A DNA stretch of 64,000 nucleotides from Devosia sp. 2618 (lineage in GTDB: Bacteria; Pseudomonadota; Alphaproteobacteria; Rhizobiales; Devosiaceae), in NCBI RefSeq assembly GCF_040546815.1, contig NZ_JBEPOO010000001.1:1-64000 (forward strand), read 5' to 3'. Of this stretch, positions 17,314 through 25,693 are shown in pieces. The number at the start of each line of letters is the position of its first letter. The stretch's first letter is position 1. Both the position numbers and the translations under genes were made by a program. A model generated the notes under the pieces. That model was not told the origin of the DNA and did not search any database. It worked only from the letters and a program-made list of their open reading frames with translations.

Positions 17314-18746
17314 GACGATCCAAGCGGGTCTTCAGTCTTCGCTCCCGCCTGTTTGTCCTCATTGTTGTACCGCTGATTTTCGTCGCCCTAGCATCAAGCG
17401 TGGTGCTGTATTGGAACGCCCGGAACATGTCGGGCACGCTCTATGATGACACCCTGAAGGTCGTGGCTCACGCCGTCTCGCGCGAGGTGGTGCTGACCAA
17501 GGGGGATCTCGTCGCGCAGGATTTGCTGGACTCCCTGGTGGGAGCACTTGGTGACCCTATCTATTATCAGGTCAGGGCGGCAGACGGCCACTTCGTGACG
17601 GGCCATTCCGATGCCCCGGTCCCGGCCAACGAGGTCGAGGTACCGGGTGGCACTCCGGTGTTTTTTGACGCCGAGTATCACGACCGGCCGGTGCGCGTAG
17701 TGGTGTTACGCGAATTCATCGCCGATCTGGATTTTGATGGTTGGACCACTGTGACGATCTGGCAGACGGTCTACCAGCGCCAGGCGTTGAGCATGTCCTT
17801 GCTTGGGCAATCGATGGCAAACCTTTTGCTGATGGTGGCGGCGGCGGCGGCGCTGGTCTGGTTCGGCATCAATCGGGGCCTCGCGCCGCTGACCGATTTG
17901 CGCTCCGCAGTGGCCCTCCGAAGCGCAACGGAACTGCACCCGATACGACGCCCTGTACCGCCAGAGGTCGCGCCTTTGGTTCAGACCATCAATAGTCTTT
18001 TCGAACGCCTCGGATATGAGCTGGATCGGCGCAACGCGTTTATCTCCAACGCCGCACATCAGTTGCGCAATCCGGTTGCGGCGATTCAGGCACAGGCCGA
18101 ATCCGCGATTACGGCCTCGTCTCAGGATGCGCATATGGAGCGCCTCCACGATTTGTCTGAGTCGGCTCGCCGCCTGTCGCGCATGAGCCACCAATTGCTC
18201 AACTTTGATGTCGCGGCCGAAACCAAGTGCGCCAATCTGACGATGTCCTCTGACCTGCGTGATCTTGTGGCCGCTGTGGCACGGCGGCATGTGCCGAGAG
18301 CGCTCAAGGGTCACGTCGATATCGAACTTGAGGCCGGAGATGATCCGCTACCCGTCCAGGGTAACCGGATCATGCTCGAAGAGGCTGTCGATAATCTGAT
18401 CGACAACGCGCTTAAGTACGGCTGCTCAGCCGGGCAGAAGCTTCGCATTAGTGTGCAGTGTGATGGTGACGATGCGGTGCTGACAGTTACCGATAGCGGA
18501 CCGGGTATCCCACTAGAAGACATTGAGCGCGTGTTTGGGCGGTTTGTGCGTCTGCGTGAGGATGGCGATGGATGCGGGCTGGGCTTGTCCATCGTCCGGG
18601 CCATTGCCTCCAGTGCTGGGGGGCAGGTCGGCTTCCTACCAAGCGCGGTGGGCTGCACTGTGAGGCTGGCACTGCCTATGGCACTCGATACCAGATCTCC
18701 GACGGGTGCTGATTCAGCCAGCCGAGATCTCTACCATTCAAGTTGA
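17310..18746 (+). CDS. tctE: Sensor histidine kinase, TctE type
   Basis: Membrane kinase of 478 residues, partner of the regulator encoded just upstream. One span lies near residues 15-35. A periplasmic 2CSK_N sensor domain covers about 40-155, and a second span is near 165-185. The dimerisation box has the phospho-accepting His250 in SNAAHQLRNP. The ATPase domain has the N box (DNLIDNALKYG), the G1 box (DSGPGIP) and the G2 box (GCGLGLSIV). In Salmonella-type systems TctE senses citrate or tricarballylate. Here the periplasmic domain, perhaps together with one of the TctC receptors, would detect the island's substrate. Confidence 0.92.
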   Translation: MRRSKRVFSLRSRLFVLIVVPLIFVALASSVVLYWNARNMSGTLYDDTLKVVAHAVSREVVLTKGDLVAQDLLDSLVGALGDPIYYQVRAADGHFVTGHSDAPVPANEVEVPGGTPVFFDAEYHDRPVRVVVLREFIADLDFDGWTTVTIWQTVYQRQALSMSLLGQSMANLLLMVAAAAALVWFGINRGLAPLTDLRSAVALRSATELHPIRRPVPPEVAPLVQTINSLFERLGYELDRRNAFISNAAHQLRNPVAAIQAQAESAITASSQDAHMERLHDLSESARRLSRMSHQLLNFDVAAETKCANLTMSSDLRDLVAAVARRHVPRALKGHVDIELEAGDDPLPVQGNRIMLEEAVDNLIDNALKYGCSAGQKLRISVQCDGDDAVLTVTDSGPGIPLEDIERVFGRFVRLREDGDGCGLGLSIVRAIASSAGGQVGFLPSAVGCTVRLALPMALDTRSPTGADSASRDLYHSS

Positions 18747-18933
18747 TCGACTTTGTCCACCGACGACAGCGTCCCGACAGTTTCGTGTGCCAACTTTCCC
18801 GAAGGCGTTTGGCGCAACTGTCAATTCGCCCCAGTCGCGAATGCGCTGCTGGCATGCTGCGGGTCTCGATAACTCCAGTTTGCAGGCAGGCGAACACGAA
18901 ACGGGCACAAGACCCGTTTACGGGAGGATTTTG

Positions 18934-20034
18934 ATGAAGAATGTACTTCGCCTAGTGCGAGGCATGAGCGCAGCTGTCGCCGCGGTTGCGGCTCTGTCGC
19001 TAGCGGTTCCTGCAAATGCCCAAGACGTGAACTTCTCGGGCCGGACCGTGGAGTTCTGGATTCCGTTTTCTGAAGGCGGTGGTTCGGACGTGTGGGCGCG
19101 CTTCTTTGCGCCTTATCTGTCCAAGCACCTACCCGGGCAGCCCAATGTGATCGTACGTAACGTACCTGGCGGCGGCTCGATCACGGGTACCAATGAATTT
19201 GTGGCGCGGGCGCGGCCCGATGGCCTCGCAGTGCTCGGAACCTCTGCTTCCACGCAGTTCCCCTATCTGCTCGGCGACACCCGCGTGCGCTACGAGTACG
19301 CCGACCTGGAGCCTGTCCTCGTGTCTCCAACGGGTGGCGTTGTCTATATTCCGTCGCGGTTTGGCGTAAATGATGCCTCTGAGCTTGGTCAGCTGGCCGA
19401 TCAGGAGTTGGTCTATGGCAGTCAGGGCGCAACGTCGCTCGATCTGGTGCCGCTTCTCGCCTTTGAGGTTCTGGGGCTCAATGTTCGTCATGTCTTTGGT
19501 ATGACGGGGCGTGGTGATGGACGTCTAGCCTTTGAGCGCGGCGAGGCCTCCATCGATTACCAGACGTCTTCGGCCTATCTCACCAATGTCCTGCCGCTGG
19601 TGGAAGCTGGTGACGCTGTTCCCCTTTTCGCCTGGGGCGTTCTAGATGCCGAGGGCAATGTTCAACGCGATCCCACATTCCCTGACATTCCTCACTTCGT
19701 CGAAGCCTATGAAATGATGCATGGCAGTGCGCCGTCGGGCGCAGCTTTCGATGCCTATATGTCGTTCTTCGGGTCGGGCTTTGCTGCGCAGAAGCCTGCC
19801 ATGCTGCCCAAGGGCACACCGCCTGAGATTGTTGCGGCCTATCGTGAAGCCTTCGCTGCCGCGTCCGCTGATCCTGCGCTGCAGGCTGCAGCAGGCGAAA
19901 TCCTGGGTGACTATCAGCAGGCCGTCGGTGATGACGTTGAGGGGCTCTACAGGGTCGCTACCACCATCGACGCCGATGCCCGCACTTGGGTTCGCTCCTT
20001 CCTGAGCGAAAACTATCAGGTCATGCTCGACTAA
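18934..20034 (+). CDS. tctC: Tripartite tricarboxylate transporter receptor (TctC-like), copy 2
   Basis: Periplasmic binding protein of 366 residues directly upstream of the membrane component, so it is the likely receptor of this transporter. The ATG at 18934 has GGGAGG seven bases before it and gives a signal peptide cleaved near ANAQD. Its motifs parallel those of copy 1: IPFSEGGGSDVWAR, TSASTQFPYLLGD, SPTGGVVYIPS and GMTGRGDG. About half of the residues agree by eye between the two, suggesting duplication followed by specialisation. It follows tctDE by 187 bases. Confidence 0.9.
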   Translation: MKNVLRLVRGMSAAVAAVAALSLAVPANAQDVNFSGRTVEFWIPFSEGGGSDVWARFFAPYLSKHLPGQPNVIVRNVPGGGSITGTNEFVARARPDGLAVLGTSASTQFPYLLGDTRVRYEYADLEPVLVSPTGGVVYIPSRFGVNDASELGQLADQELVYGSQGATSLDLVPLLAFEVLGLNVRHVFGMTGRGDGRLAFERGEASIDYQTSSAYLTNVLPLVEAGDAVPLFAWGVLDAEGNVQRDPTFPDIPHFVEAYEMMHGSAPSGAAFDAYMSFFGSGFAAQKPAMLPKGTPPEIVAAYREAFAAASADPALQAAAGEILGDYQQAVGDDVEGLYRVATTIDADARTWVRSFLSENYQVMLD

Positions 20035-20044
20035 AACTTTTGGT

Positions 20045-20068
20045 GCCGCGCCTGTCGTCGGGCGCGGC
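20045..20068 (+). terminator. Hairpin between tctC and the permease gene
   Basis: Perfect eight-base arms GCCGCGCC / GGCGCGGC (20045-20052, 20061-20068) eleven bases after the tctC stop. There is no T-run. Such hairpins often reduce read-through or protect the receptor mRNA so that more receptor than permease is made. Confidence 0.5.
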
Positions 20069-20215
20069 CCTTGCTCGCTGAACAACCATGAGAGCCGCGC
20101 TTTAGTGCGGCGTCCGGTGCGTTCGGTATCCTCCATTCAATCAACAAAACAGATGGCTGCGCCAACTTGATGGGTTTGGCGCGTGCGTCCTCTTGGCCGA
20201 CACGGGAAGTGATCG

Positions 20216-22213
20216 ATGGTCGTTGATGCTCTATTTGAAGCCTTGGGCAATGTCCTGACGCTCCAACATTTTATGTATCTCATGGTCGGGGTGCTCGTTG
20301 GCCTCGTCGTGGGTGTTTTGCCGGGCCTCGGCGGTATTGTGGGCATGTCCCTGCTGCTGCCGTTCGTCTATGGCATGGATCCAACATCGGCCTTGGCCAT
20401 GCTGATCGGCATGCTGCCTGTGCTTGCCATTGCCGACACCTTCGCCTCGGTTCTAATGGGTATTCCAGGGTCTAGCGCCTCGCAGGCGACCATTCTCGAC
20501 GGTTTCCCGATGGCCAAGAAGGGCCAGGCGGCGCGGGCGCTCAGTGCGGCGTTTTCGGCCTCGCTGATCGGGGGGCTGTTTGGCGCCGTCGTGCTGACGC
20601 TGTGCGTGCTGGCGGCGCGGCCACTCATTCTGTCGTTCGGTGCCGCCGAGCTGTTCATGCTGACGCTGTTTGGCCTGTCGATGGTGGGCGTGCTGTCCGG
20701 GCAAAGCCTTGCCAAGGGCGTTGCCGCCTGTGCGGCCGGGCTGGCGCTCGGCTCGGTGGGCGCGGCGCCGGCCACCGGCGAATACCGCATGGATTTCGGC
20801 ACGCTCTATCTGATGGATGGCGTGCCGCTGGTCGTGGTGGGGCTGGCGCTGTTTGCTATTCCCGAAATCGGCGACCTGCTGCGCAAGAACAGCACCATTG
20901 CCGAGAAGAGCTCGGGTCTGGGTACGGGCTGGCGTCAAGGCATCAAGGATACCTGGATTTATCGCTGGCTGACACTGCGCTGCGCCGGGCTTGGCGCGAT
21001 TCTGGGCATGATTCCGGGCCTTGGCGGCTCGGTTGTCGATTGGATCGCCTATGGCCATGTGGTGCAGACGTCCAAGGATCGCGCCGAATTCGGCAAGGGC
21101 GACGTCCGTGGCGTTATAGCCCCTGAATCAACGACCAGCGCGAAGGAAGGCGGCGGACTGGTTCCCACGCTTCTGTTCGGCATTCCCGGCTCCGGGTCGA
21201 TGGCGATCTTCCTTGCCGGCATGGTGCTGATTGGTCTGCAGCCTGGGCCTGCGATGGTCGGGCAGAACCTTGGCATGACCTACACCATTGTGTGGTCTCT
21301 CGCGATTGCCAACGTTCTCGGCACCATCCTGTGCCTGTTCCTTGCCCCAGGCATTGCACGCATCACCACGATCCGCTTCGCGCTGATCGCACCGTTCATG
21401 CTGATGGTGATTTCGTTTGCGGCCTTCCAGCCCAGCCGCTCGCTGCTCGACCTCGTCGCGCTGCTGGTGATTGGCGTGTTCGGCATTCTGCTTCGCCGCT
21501 TTGGCTGGCCCCGTCCCGCGTTCCTGATCGGTTTTGTTCTGGCAACGCAGGGTGAACGCTATCTCTATCAGGCCGTTCAGTTCTCGGGTTGGAGCTTCTT
21601 TGGTCGTCCCATCGTCATCATCATCGCCCTGATCATCATCGTATCGGTGTTCCTGGGTGCCCGGTCCAACAAGAATGGCGGCGCCATCCAGACCGAAGGC
21701 GCTGGTGCGGTCACGGAGAACACGCAGATATGGCCGCAGTTGGCCTTCACTGCGCTGCTCGTCGGTTTGTTCCTGTTCACCGGATATGAAGCGTTGGGCC
21801 TCTCATTCCTTGCTCAGGTCTTCCCGGCCGGTATCGCGATAATCGGGCTTGGTGCCACGGCCTTTGTGCTCTGGCCTCAGATCCGGGGCAACCGTAGCAG
21901 TCGCGAAGTCTTCGACGGCGAGGTTGAGCGCAAACAGACCGATGACGGTCCCGTGGGTCCCCTCAAGTACATCCTCTGGCTTTCAGCATTTGTCGGTCTG
22001 ATCGCTTTGGTGGGGTATTTCCTGGCGCTGGTTCTGTTCTTCATCGCCTTCTTGAGGATCGTCGGGAAACTCAATTGGTGGCGCACTGCGGCTTTGACAG
22101 CTGTCGCTGCGGCGGTGGTTCTGACACTCGCATCCGCGCTGAACATGATCATGCCCGAGGGGCTGCTGCAGGACTATTTCTACCAGTACCTGCCCTGGCC
22201 ACTGCGTTCCTGA
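20216..22213 (+). CDS. TctA-TctB fusion, membrane component of a tripartite tricarboxylate transporter
   Basis: A 665-residue inner-membrane secondary carrier. Residues 1 to about 490 are a TctA permease (GVLPGLGGIVGMSLLLPF near the start, the matching LGMIPGLGGSVVDW in the middle, LLFGIPGSGSMAIFLAG). A hydrophilic linker rich in Gly and Ala follows. Residues about 510-660 carry four further spans with the look of TctB (DUF1468), including TGYEALGLSFLAQVFP and YFLALVLFFIAFLRIVG. No separate tctB gene is present, so the two subunits that are usually encoded apart seem to be fused here. It uses the ion gradient and the TctC receptor to import carboxylates. Confidence 0.88.
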   Translation: MVVDALFEALGNVLTLQHFMYLMVGVLVGLVVGVLPGLGGIVGMSLLLPFVYGMDPTSALAMLIGMLPVLAIADTFASVLMGIPGSSASQATILDGFPMAKKGQAARALSAAFSASLIGGLFGAVVLTLCVLAARPLILSFGAAELFMLTLFGLSMVGVLSGQSLAKGVAACAAGLALGSVGAAPATGEYRMDFGTLYLMDGVPLVVVGLALFAIPEIGDLLRKNSTIAEKSSGLGTGWRQGIKDTWIYRWLTLRCAGLGAILGMIPGLGGSVVDWIAYGHVVQTSKDRAEFGKGDVRGVIAPESTTSAKEGGGLVPTLLFGIPGSGSMAIFLAGMVLIGLQPGPAMVGQNLGMTYTIVWSLAIANVLGTILCLFLAPGIARITTIRFALIAPFMLMVISFAAFQPSRSLLDLVALLVIGVFGILLRRFGWPRPAFLIGFVLATQGERYLYQAVQFSGWSFFGRPIVIIIALIIIVSVFLGARSNKNGGAIQTEGAGAVTENTQIWPQLAFTALLVGLFLFTGYEALGLSFLAQVFPAGIAIIGLGATAFVLWPQIRGNRSSREVFDGEVERKQTDDGPVGPLKYILWLSAFVGLIALVGYFLALVLFFIAFLRIVGKLNWWRTAALTAVAAAVVLTLASALNMIMPEGLLQDYFYQYLPWPLRS

Positions 22214-22249
22214 CGCCACTGACGTCGACTTCACCCATCTCTCTCAAAT

Positions 22250-22277
22250 ACCCACCTGACCCGCGCGTCAGGTGGGT
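22250..22277 (+). terminator. Hairpin between the transporter and the isomerase gene
   Basis: Eleven-base perfect arms ACCCACCTGAC / GTCAGGTGGGT around CCGCGC, 36 bases after the permease stop and just before the prpF-like gene. There is no T-run, so this is a processing or attenuation element rather than a strong terminator. Confidence 0.55.
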
Positions 22278-22295
22278 CCTCAAGCGAAGATAGCC

Positions 22296-23384
22296 ATGAC
22301 CAAGCAAGTTTCCATACCATGCATCCTCATGCGCGGCGGCACCTCCAAGGGCCCCTATTTTGTGACAACTGATTTGCCTGATGACCCGGCAAAGCGCGAC
22401 CAAGCCCTACTGGCGATCATGGGATCGCCAGATGCTCGACAGATCGACGGCATCGGCGGTGCGGATAGCCTAACGTCCAAGGTGGCGATGGTGTCACCAT
22501 CATCTCGGGAAGGCGTCGACGTCGACTACCTCTTCGCCCAGGTGTCCGTCACCGAAGCAATTGTCGATACGGCGCCGTCATGCGGCAACATTCTGTCGGG
22601 CGTTGGCCCGTTTGCTATCGAGCGCGGTATGGTCCCCGTCACGGGCGCCGAAACCTCCGTCACCATCTTCAACCTCAACACCAACAGCCGCATCGAAGCG
22701 ATTGTGCAGACCGATGAGGAGGGCGTCGTCTATGACGGTGAGGCCTCCATCGATGGTGTGCCCGGCACAGCTGCGGCCATTCGATTGAACTTTATGGATA
22801 TTGTCGGCTCCAAGACAGGGAGCCTTTTGCCGACCGGCCATGTAACCGAGCAAATCGACGGCGTTGATGTGACGTTGATCGACGTTGCCGTTCCGATGAT
22901 GATTTTCCGCGCCGCGGACTTGGGCAAAACGGGATACGAGACGCCTGCCGAACTCGATGCCGATGCAGCATTCTTTGCCCGAATGGAAGCCATGCGAAAG
23001 GTCGCTGGAGAGCGGATGGGCCTGGGAAATGTGACGGGCAAGGTGATCCCCAAGGTCGCCATGTTGGCCCAACCGCAAGATCAGGGGCATATCGCGGCCC
23101 GCTATTTTGTCCCGCAGAAAACTCATGCTGCGTTTGCGGTGACAGGGGGGCTGTGCGTCGCAACCTGCGCGATGCTGGCTGGTTCGGTCTCGGATGGGTT
23201 GGCCGTCCGTCCCGAGGGCGATGATCGCTTGGTGCTCATCGAGCATCCATCCGGACTATTGGATATCGCCCTCAAAACTGCGGGGACTGGCGCCAATAGC
23301 CAGGTGATCAGTGGGGGGGCAATTCGCACGGCGCGAAAGCTGATGGAAGGCGACGTTCTCGTGCCGGCAGGACTGCTCGACTAG
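22296..23384 (+). CDS. PrpF-family isomerase/tautomerase, copy 1 (4-oxalomesaconate tautomerase-like)
   Basis: Member of the PrpF family, which shifts a double bond in unsaturated tricarboxylates such as 2-methylaconitate or 4-oxalomesaconate. The ATG at 22296 is used; the upstream GTG at 22272 lies within the preceding hairpin. The 362-residue protein shows the family landmarks: MRGGTSKGPYF near the N-terminus, the active-site Cys in PSCGNI and the TGGLCVATCAML segment. The neighbouring genes encode an isopropylmalate-dehydrogenase-like enzyme and a second PrpF, which suggests that this protein presents an isomerised polycarboxylate to the dehydrogenase. Resemblance by eye is closer to the GalD branch than to classical PrpF, but the substrate cannot be told from sequence. 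Confidence 0.85.
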   Translation: MTKQVSIPCILMRGGTSKGPYFVTTDLPDDPAKRDQALLAIMGSPDARQIDGIGGADSLTSKVAMVSPSSREGVDVDYLFAQVSVTEAIVDTAPSCGNILSGVGPFAIERGMVPVTGAETSVTIFNLNTNSRIEAIVQTDEEGVVYDGEASIDGVPGTAAAIRLNFMDIVGSKTGSLLPTGHVTEQIDGVDVTLIDVAVPMMIFRAADLGKTGYETPAELDADAAFFARMEAMRKVAGERMGLGNVTGKVIPKVAMLAQPQDQGHIAARYFVPQKTHAAFAVTGGLCVATCAMLAGSVSDGLAVRPEGDDRLVLIEHPSGLLDIALKTAGTGANSQVISGGAIRTARKLMEGDVLVPAGLLD

Positions 23385-23396
23385 ATGGGGGACACA

Positions 23397-24458
23397 ATGA
23401 AACTTCTCGTCCTCAAAGGCGACGGCATCGGTCCCGAGATCATGGGTGCCAGCCTTGCTGTTTTGGAGGCCGTCGGGCGTCGATTTGAGCTGACGTTTGA
23501 TTGCATCGAGCGCGATGTTGGGCTCGACGCACTCAAGACCCATGGTACCACTCTGCCGGATGACATCCTTCCGCTGGCGCGCACAGTGGACGGCGTTTTG
23601 CTCGGCCCGATGTCCAACCTGCAATATCCTCCTAGAGACAAGGGCGGCGTCAACTTCTCGGCTGCGTTTCGTATTGGTCTAGATCTCTATGCCAACATTC
23701 GCCCGGCAAAGACGCGTCCTGATCTGCCGCATCGCGGCACGGAGATGGATCTGGTCATCATGCGCGAGAACACCGAGGGGATGTATCCCGATCGGAACAT
23801 GTTCTCGGGCCCTGGAGAATTCATGCCCGTTGAGGGTGTTGCTATCTCCATGCGCAAGGTAACCGCCTTCGCCATCGAGCGTATCGCGCGGCGATCTTTT
23901 GAGCTGGCTCGAAAGCGCCGGAGCAAGGTCACCGCGGTTCACAAGGCCAATGCGTTTCAAGTGACAGATGGGTTGTTTCTCAAGGTCGTCAGAGATGTCG
24001 CGGCGGAGTATCCCGATGTGGGGCTCGACGATGTACTTATCGATGCAATGGCTGCCCTGCTCGTGCGGGACGCGACCCGGTACGATGTGATCTGCACAAC
24101 CAATTTCTATGGCGATACCCTGTCTGACCTTGCTTCCGAACTTTCGGGCAGTTTGGGTCTGGCTGGTTCGCTCAACGCTGGAGATGATTACGCCGTCGCT
24201 CAGGCTCAACATGGCTCGGCGCCGGACATTGTGGGCCAAGACAAAGCCAATCCCACCTCGATGATCCTCTCCTCCGCCATGCTGCTCGACTGGTTTGGCC
24301 AGCGCCATGGCGAGGCTATCTATCTCGACGCGGCTAAAGCCATTGAGGCAGCGATTGATCGCTCCCTTTCTCATCCTGACACACGAACCTCTGACCTCGG
24401 CGGCAGTCTTGGAACCAAAGCATTTGCTGACGCGGTGGTGTCGCAGATCCAGGCCTGA
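23397..24458 (+). CDS. Isocitrate/isopropylmalate dehydrogenase family enzyme
   Basis: NAD-dependent oxidative decarboxylase of a beta-hydroxy acid. I use the ATG at 23397 (GGGG five bases upstream, KLLVLKGDGIGPE start). An ATG at 23385 directly after the prpF stop would add four residues. The 353-residue protein has the substrate arginines in NIRPAKTRP and MRENTEG, the Lys of VHKANAF, the metal Asp residues in GDTLSDLASE and the adenine-binding stretch HGSAPDIVGQDKANP. The residues between those arginines differ from typical LeuB, and the family also includes tartrate, D-malate and homoisocitrate dehydrogenases. No leu genes are nearby, so a catabolic role on a substituted malate is more likely than leucine synthesis. 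Confidence 0.87.
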   Translation: MKLLVLKGDGIGPEIMGASLAVLEAVGRRFELTFDCIERDVGLDALKTHGTTLPDDILPLARTVDGVLLGPMSNLQYPPRDKGGVNFSAAFRIGLDLYANIRPAKTRPDLPHRGTEMDLVIMRENTEGMYPDRNMFSGPGEFMPVEGVAISMRKVTAFAIERIARRSFELARKRRSKVTAVHKANAFQVTDGLFLKVVRDVAAEYPDVGLDDVLIDAMAALLVRDATRYDVICTTNFYGDTLSDLASELSGSLGLAGSLNAGDDYAVAQAQHGSAPDIVGQDKANPTSMILSSAMLLDWFGQRHGEAIYLDAAKAIEAAIDRSLSHPDTRTSDLGGSLGTKAFADAVVSQIQA

Positions 24459-24562
24459 TCAATGGCCACGTCTTCAATGTGGAGGGGGGCATGCCGCCTT
24501 CGCATTGGGCAGTCTGGTGCTCCGGGCGTAGCGTCCCGGCAGTTGAAGCCAAGGAAAACAAA

Positions 24563-25693
24563 ATGTCTCAAACCTGGATACCAGCCTATTTCTATCGCGG
24601 CGGCAGCTCCAAGGGTGTGTTTTTCAAGGCCTCCGATTTGCCATCAGATCGGGATGCCATCGAGAGGATACTCTTGAGTGTCATGGGGAGCCCTGATCCC
24701 TATGGACGACAACTCAATGGCATGGGTGGCGGGCTGTCTTCCCTCTCCAAGGCGGTCATATTGTCCCCGTCAGGCCGCGATGACTGCGATGTGGATTATC
24801 TCTTTGCGCAGGTCTCGGTTGATCGGGGCATCGTGGAATGGGGCGCCAATTGCGGAAATCTGTCCTCCGCCGTTGGTCCATGCGCGATTGAGATGGCGTT
24901 GATCGCCGCTGTAGACGACGAGGCACATGTCCGGATCTACCAGGTCAACACCGACAAGATCATTCATGCCCGGTTTAAGGTGAGGCACGGTGCGCCCGTC
25001 ACTGCAGGTGATTTCGTCATCGCTGGCGTTGCCGGTAGCGGCGCCAGAATAGCGCTGGATTTCATCCAGCCAGGAGGCACGCGTACTTCCGGTCTGCTGC
25101 CGACTGGGCGGGTGGTTGATCTCATCACCATCGCGGACGCTCAGACTTTCAACGTTTCGCTGGTTGATGCCACCAACCCGGTTGTTTTCGTGGACGCAGA
25201 TGAACTCGGTTTGGTTGGGACTGAGATGCCTGATCAGCTTGAAGGAGACCCGCAAGTCATGGCCAAGCTAGACAGCATCCGACGCGCGGGCGGCGTCTTG
25301 ATGGGGCTGGCCAAGACCCCAGAAGACGTAGGACTTGCCGCTCCAAAAATTGCGATGGTGTCAGCGCCAAAAGCGTTTGATGCCCTCGATGGCCGGGTGG
25401 TGACAGTGGATGCCCAGGACATCTGTGTCAGAATGATTTCGATGCAGCGCGCGCACCGCGCTGTGCCACTGACCACCGCCATGTGCGTCGGCACTGCAAG
25501 CAACATCACGGGCACTGTGGTCAATGTTCTTTCGCGAGCATCAGGGGCCGATGTTCGTGTGGGAAATCCTTCCGGCGTCCTGCCTGTTACGGTGGACGTT
25601 CACAAGGCTGATCAATGGCACGTGGACCGGACGACAGCCTATCGCACGGCCCGCTGCCTCATGCGCGGGGAAGTCGCGTACCAACAGCCATGA
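24563..25693 (+). CDS. PrpF-family isomerase, copy 2 (2-methylaconitate isomerase-like)
   Basis: Second PrpF-type enzyme of the cluster, 376 residues from the ATG at 24563 (AAGGA seven bases upstream). It carries FYRGGSSKGVFF, the active-site Cys in ANCGNLSSAVGP, LLPTGRVVDL and HRAVPLTTAMCVGTAS. It is closer in layout to classical PrpF than copy 1. The presence of two distinct PrpF genes on either side of a dehydrogenase suggests two successive double-bond shifts, or handling of cis and trans isomers of one substrate. The stop overlaps the start of the CoA-transferase gene by four bases (ATGA). Confidence 0.87.
   Translation: MSQTWIPAYFYRGGSSKGVFFKASDLPSDRDAIERILLSVMGSPDPYGRQLNGMGGGLSSLSKAVILSPSGRDDCDVDYLFAQVSVDRGIVEWGANCGNLSSAVGPCAIEMALIAAVDDEAHVRIYQVNTDKIIHARFKVRHGAPVTAGDFVIAGVAGSGARIALDFIQPGGTRTSGLLPTGRVVDLITIADAQTFNVSLVDATNPVVFVDADELGLVGTEMPDQLEGDPQVMAKLDSIRRAGGVLMGLAKTPEDVGLAAPKIAMVSAPKAFDALDGRVVTVDAQDICVRMISMQRAHRAVPLTTAMCVGTASNITGTVVNVLSRASGADVRVGNPSGVLPVTVDVHKADQWHVDRTTAYRTARCLMRGEVAYQQP

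Noticed and set aside
23397..24458. leuB of leucine biosynthesis
   Set aside because: The neighbours are catabolic, no leuA, leuC or leuD is near, and the residues around the substrate arginines differ from typical LeuB.
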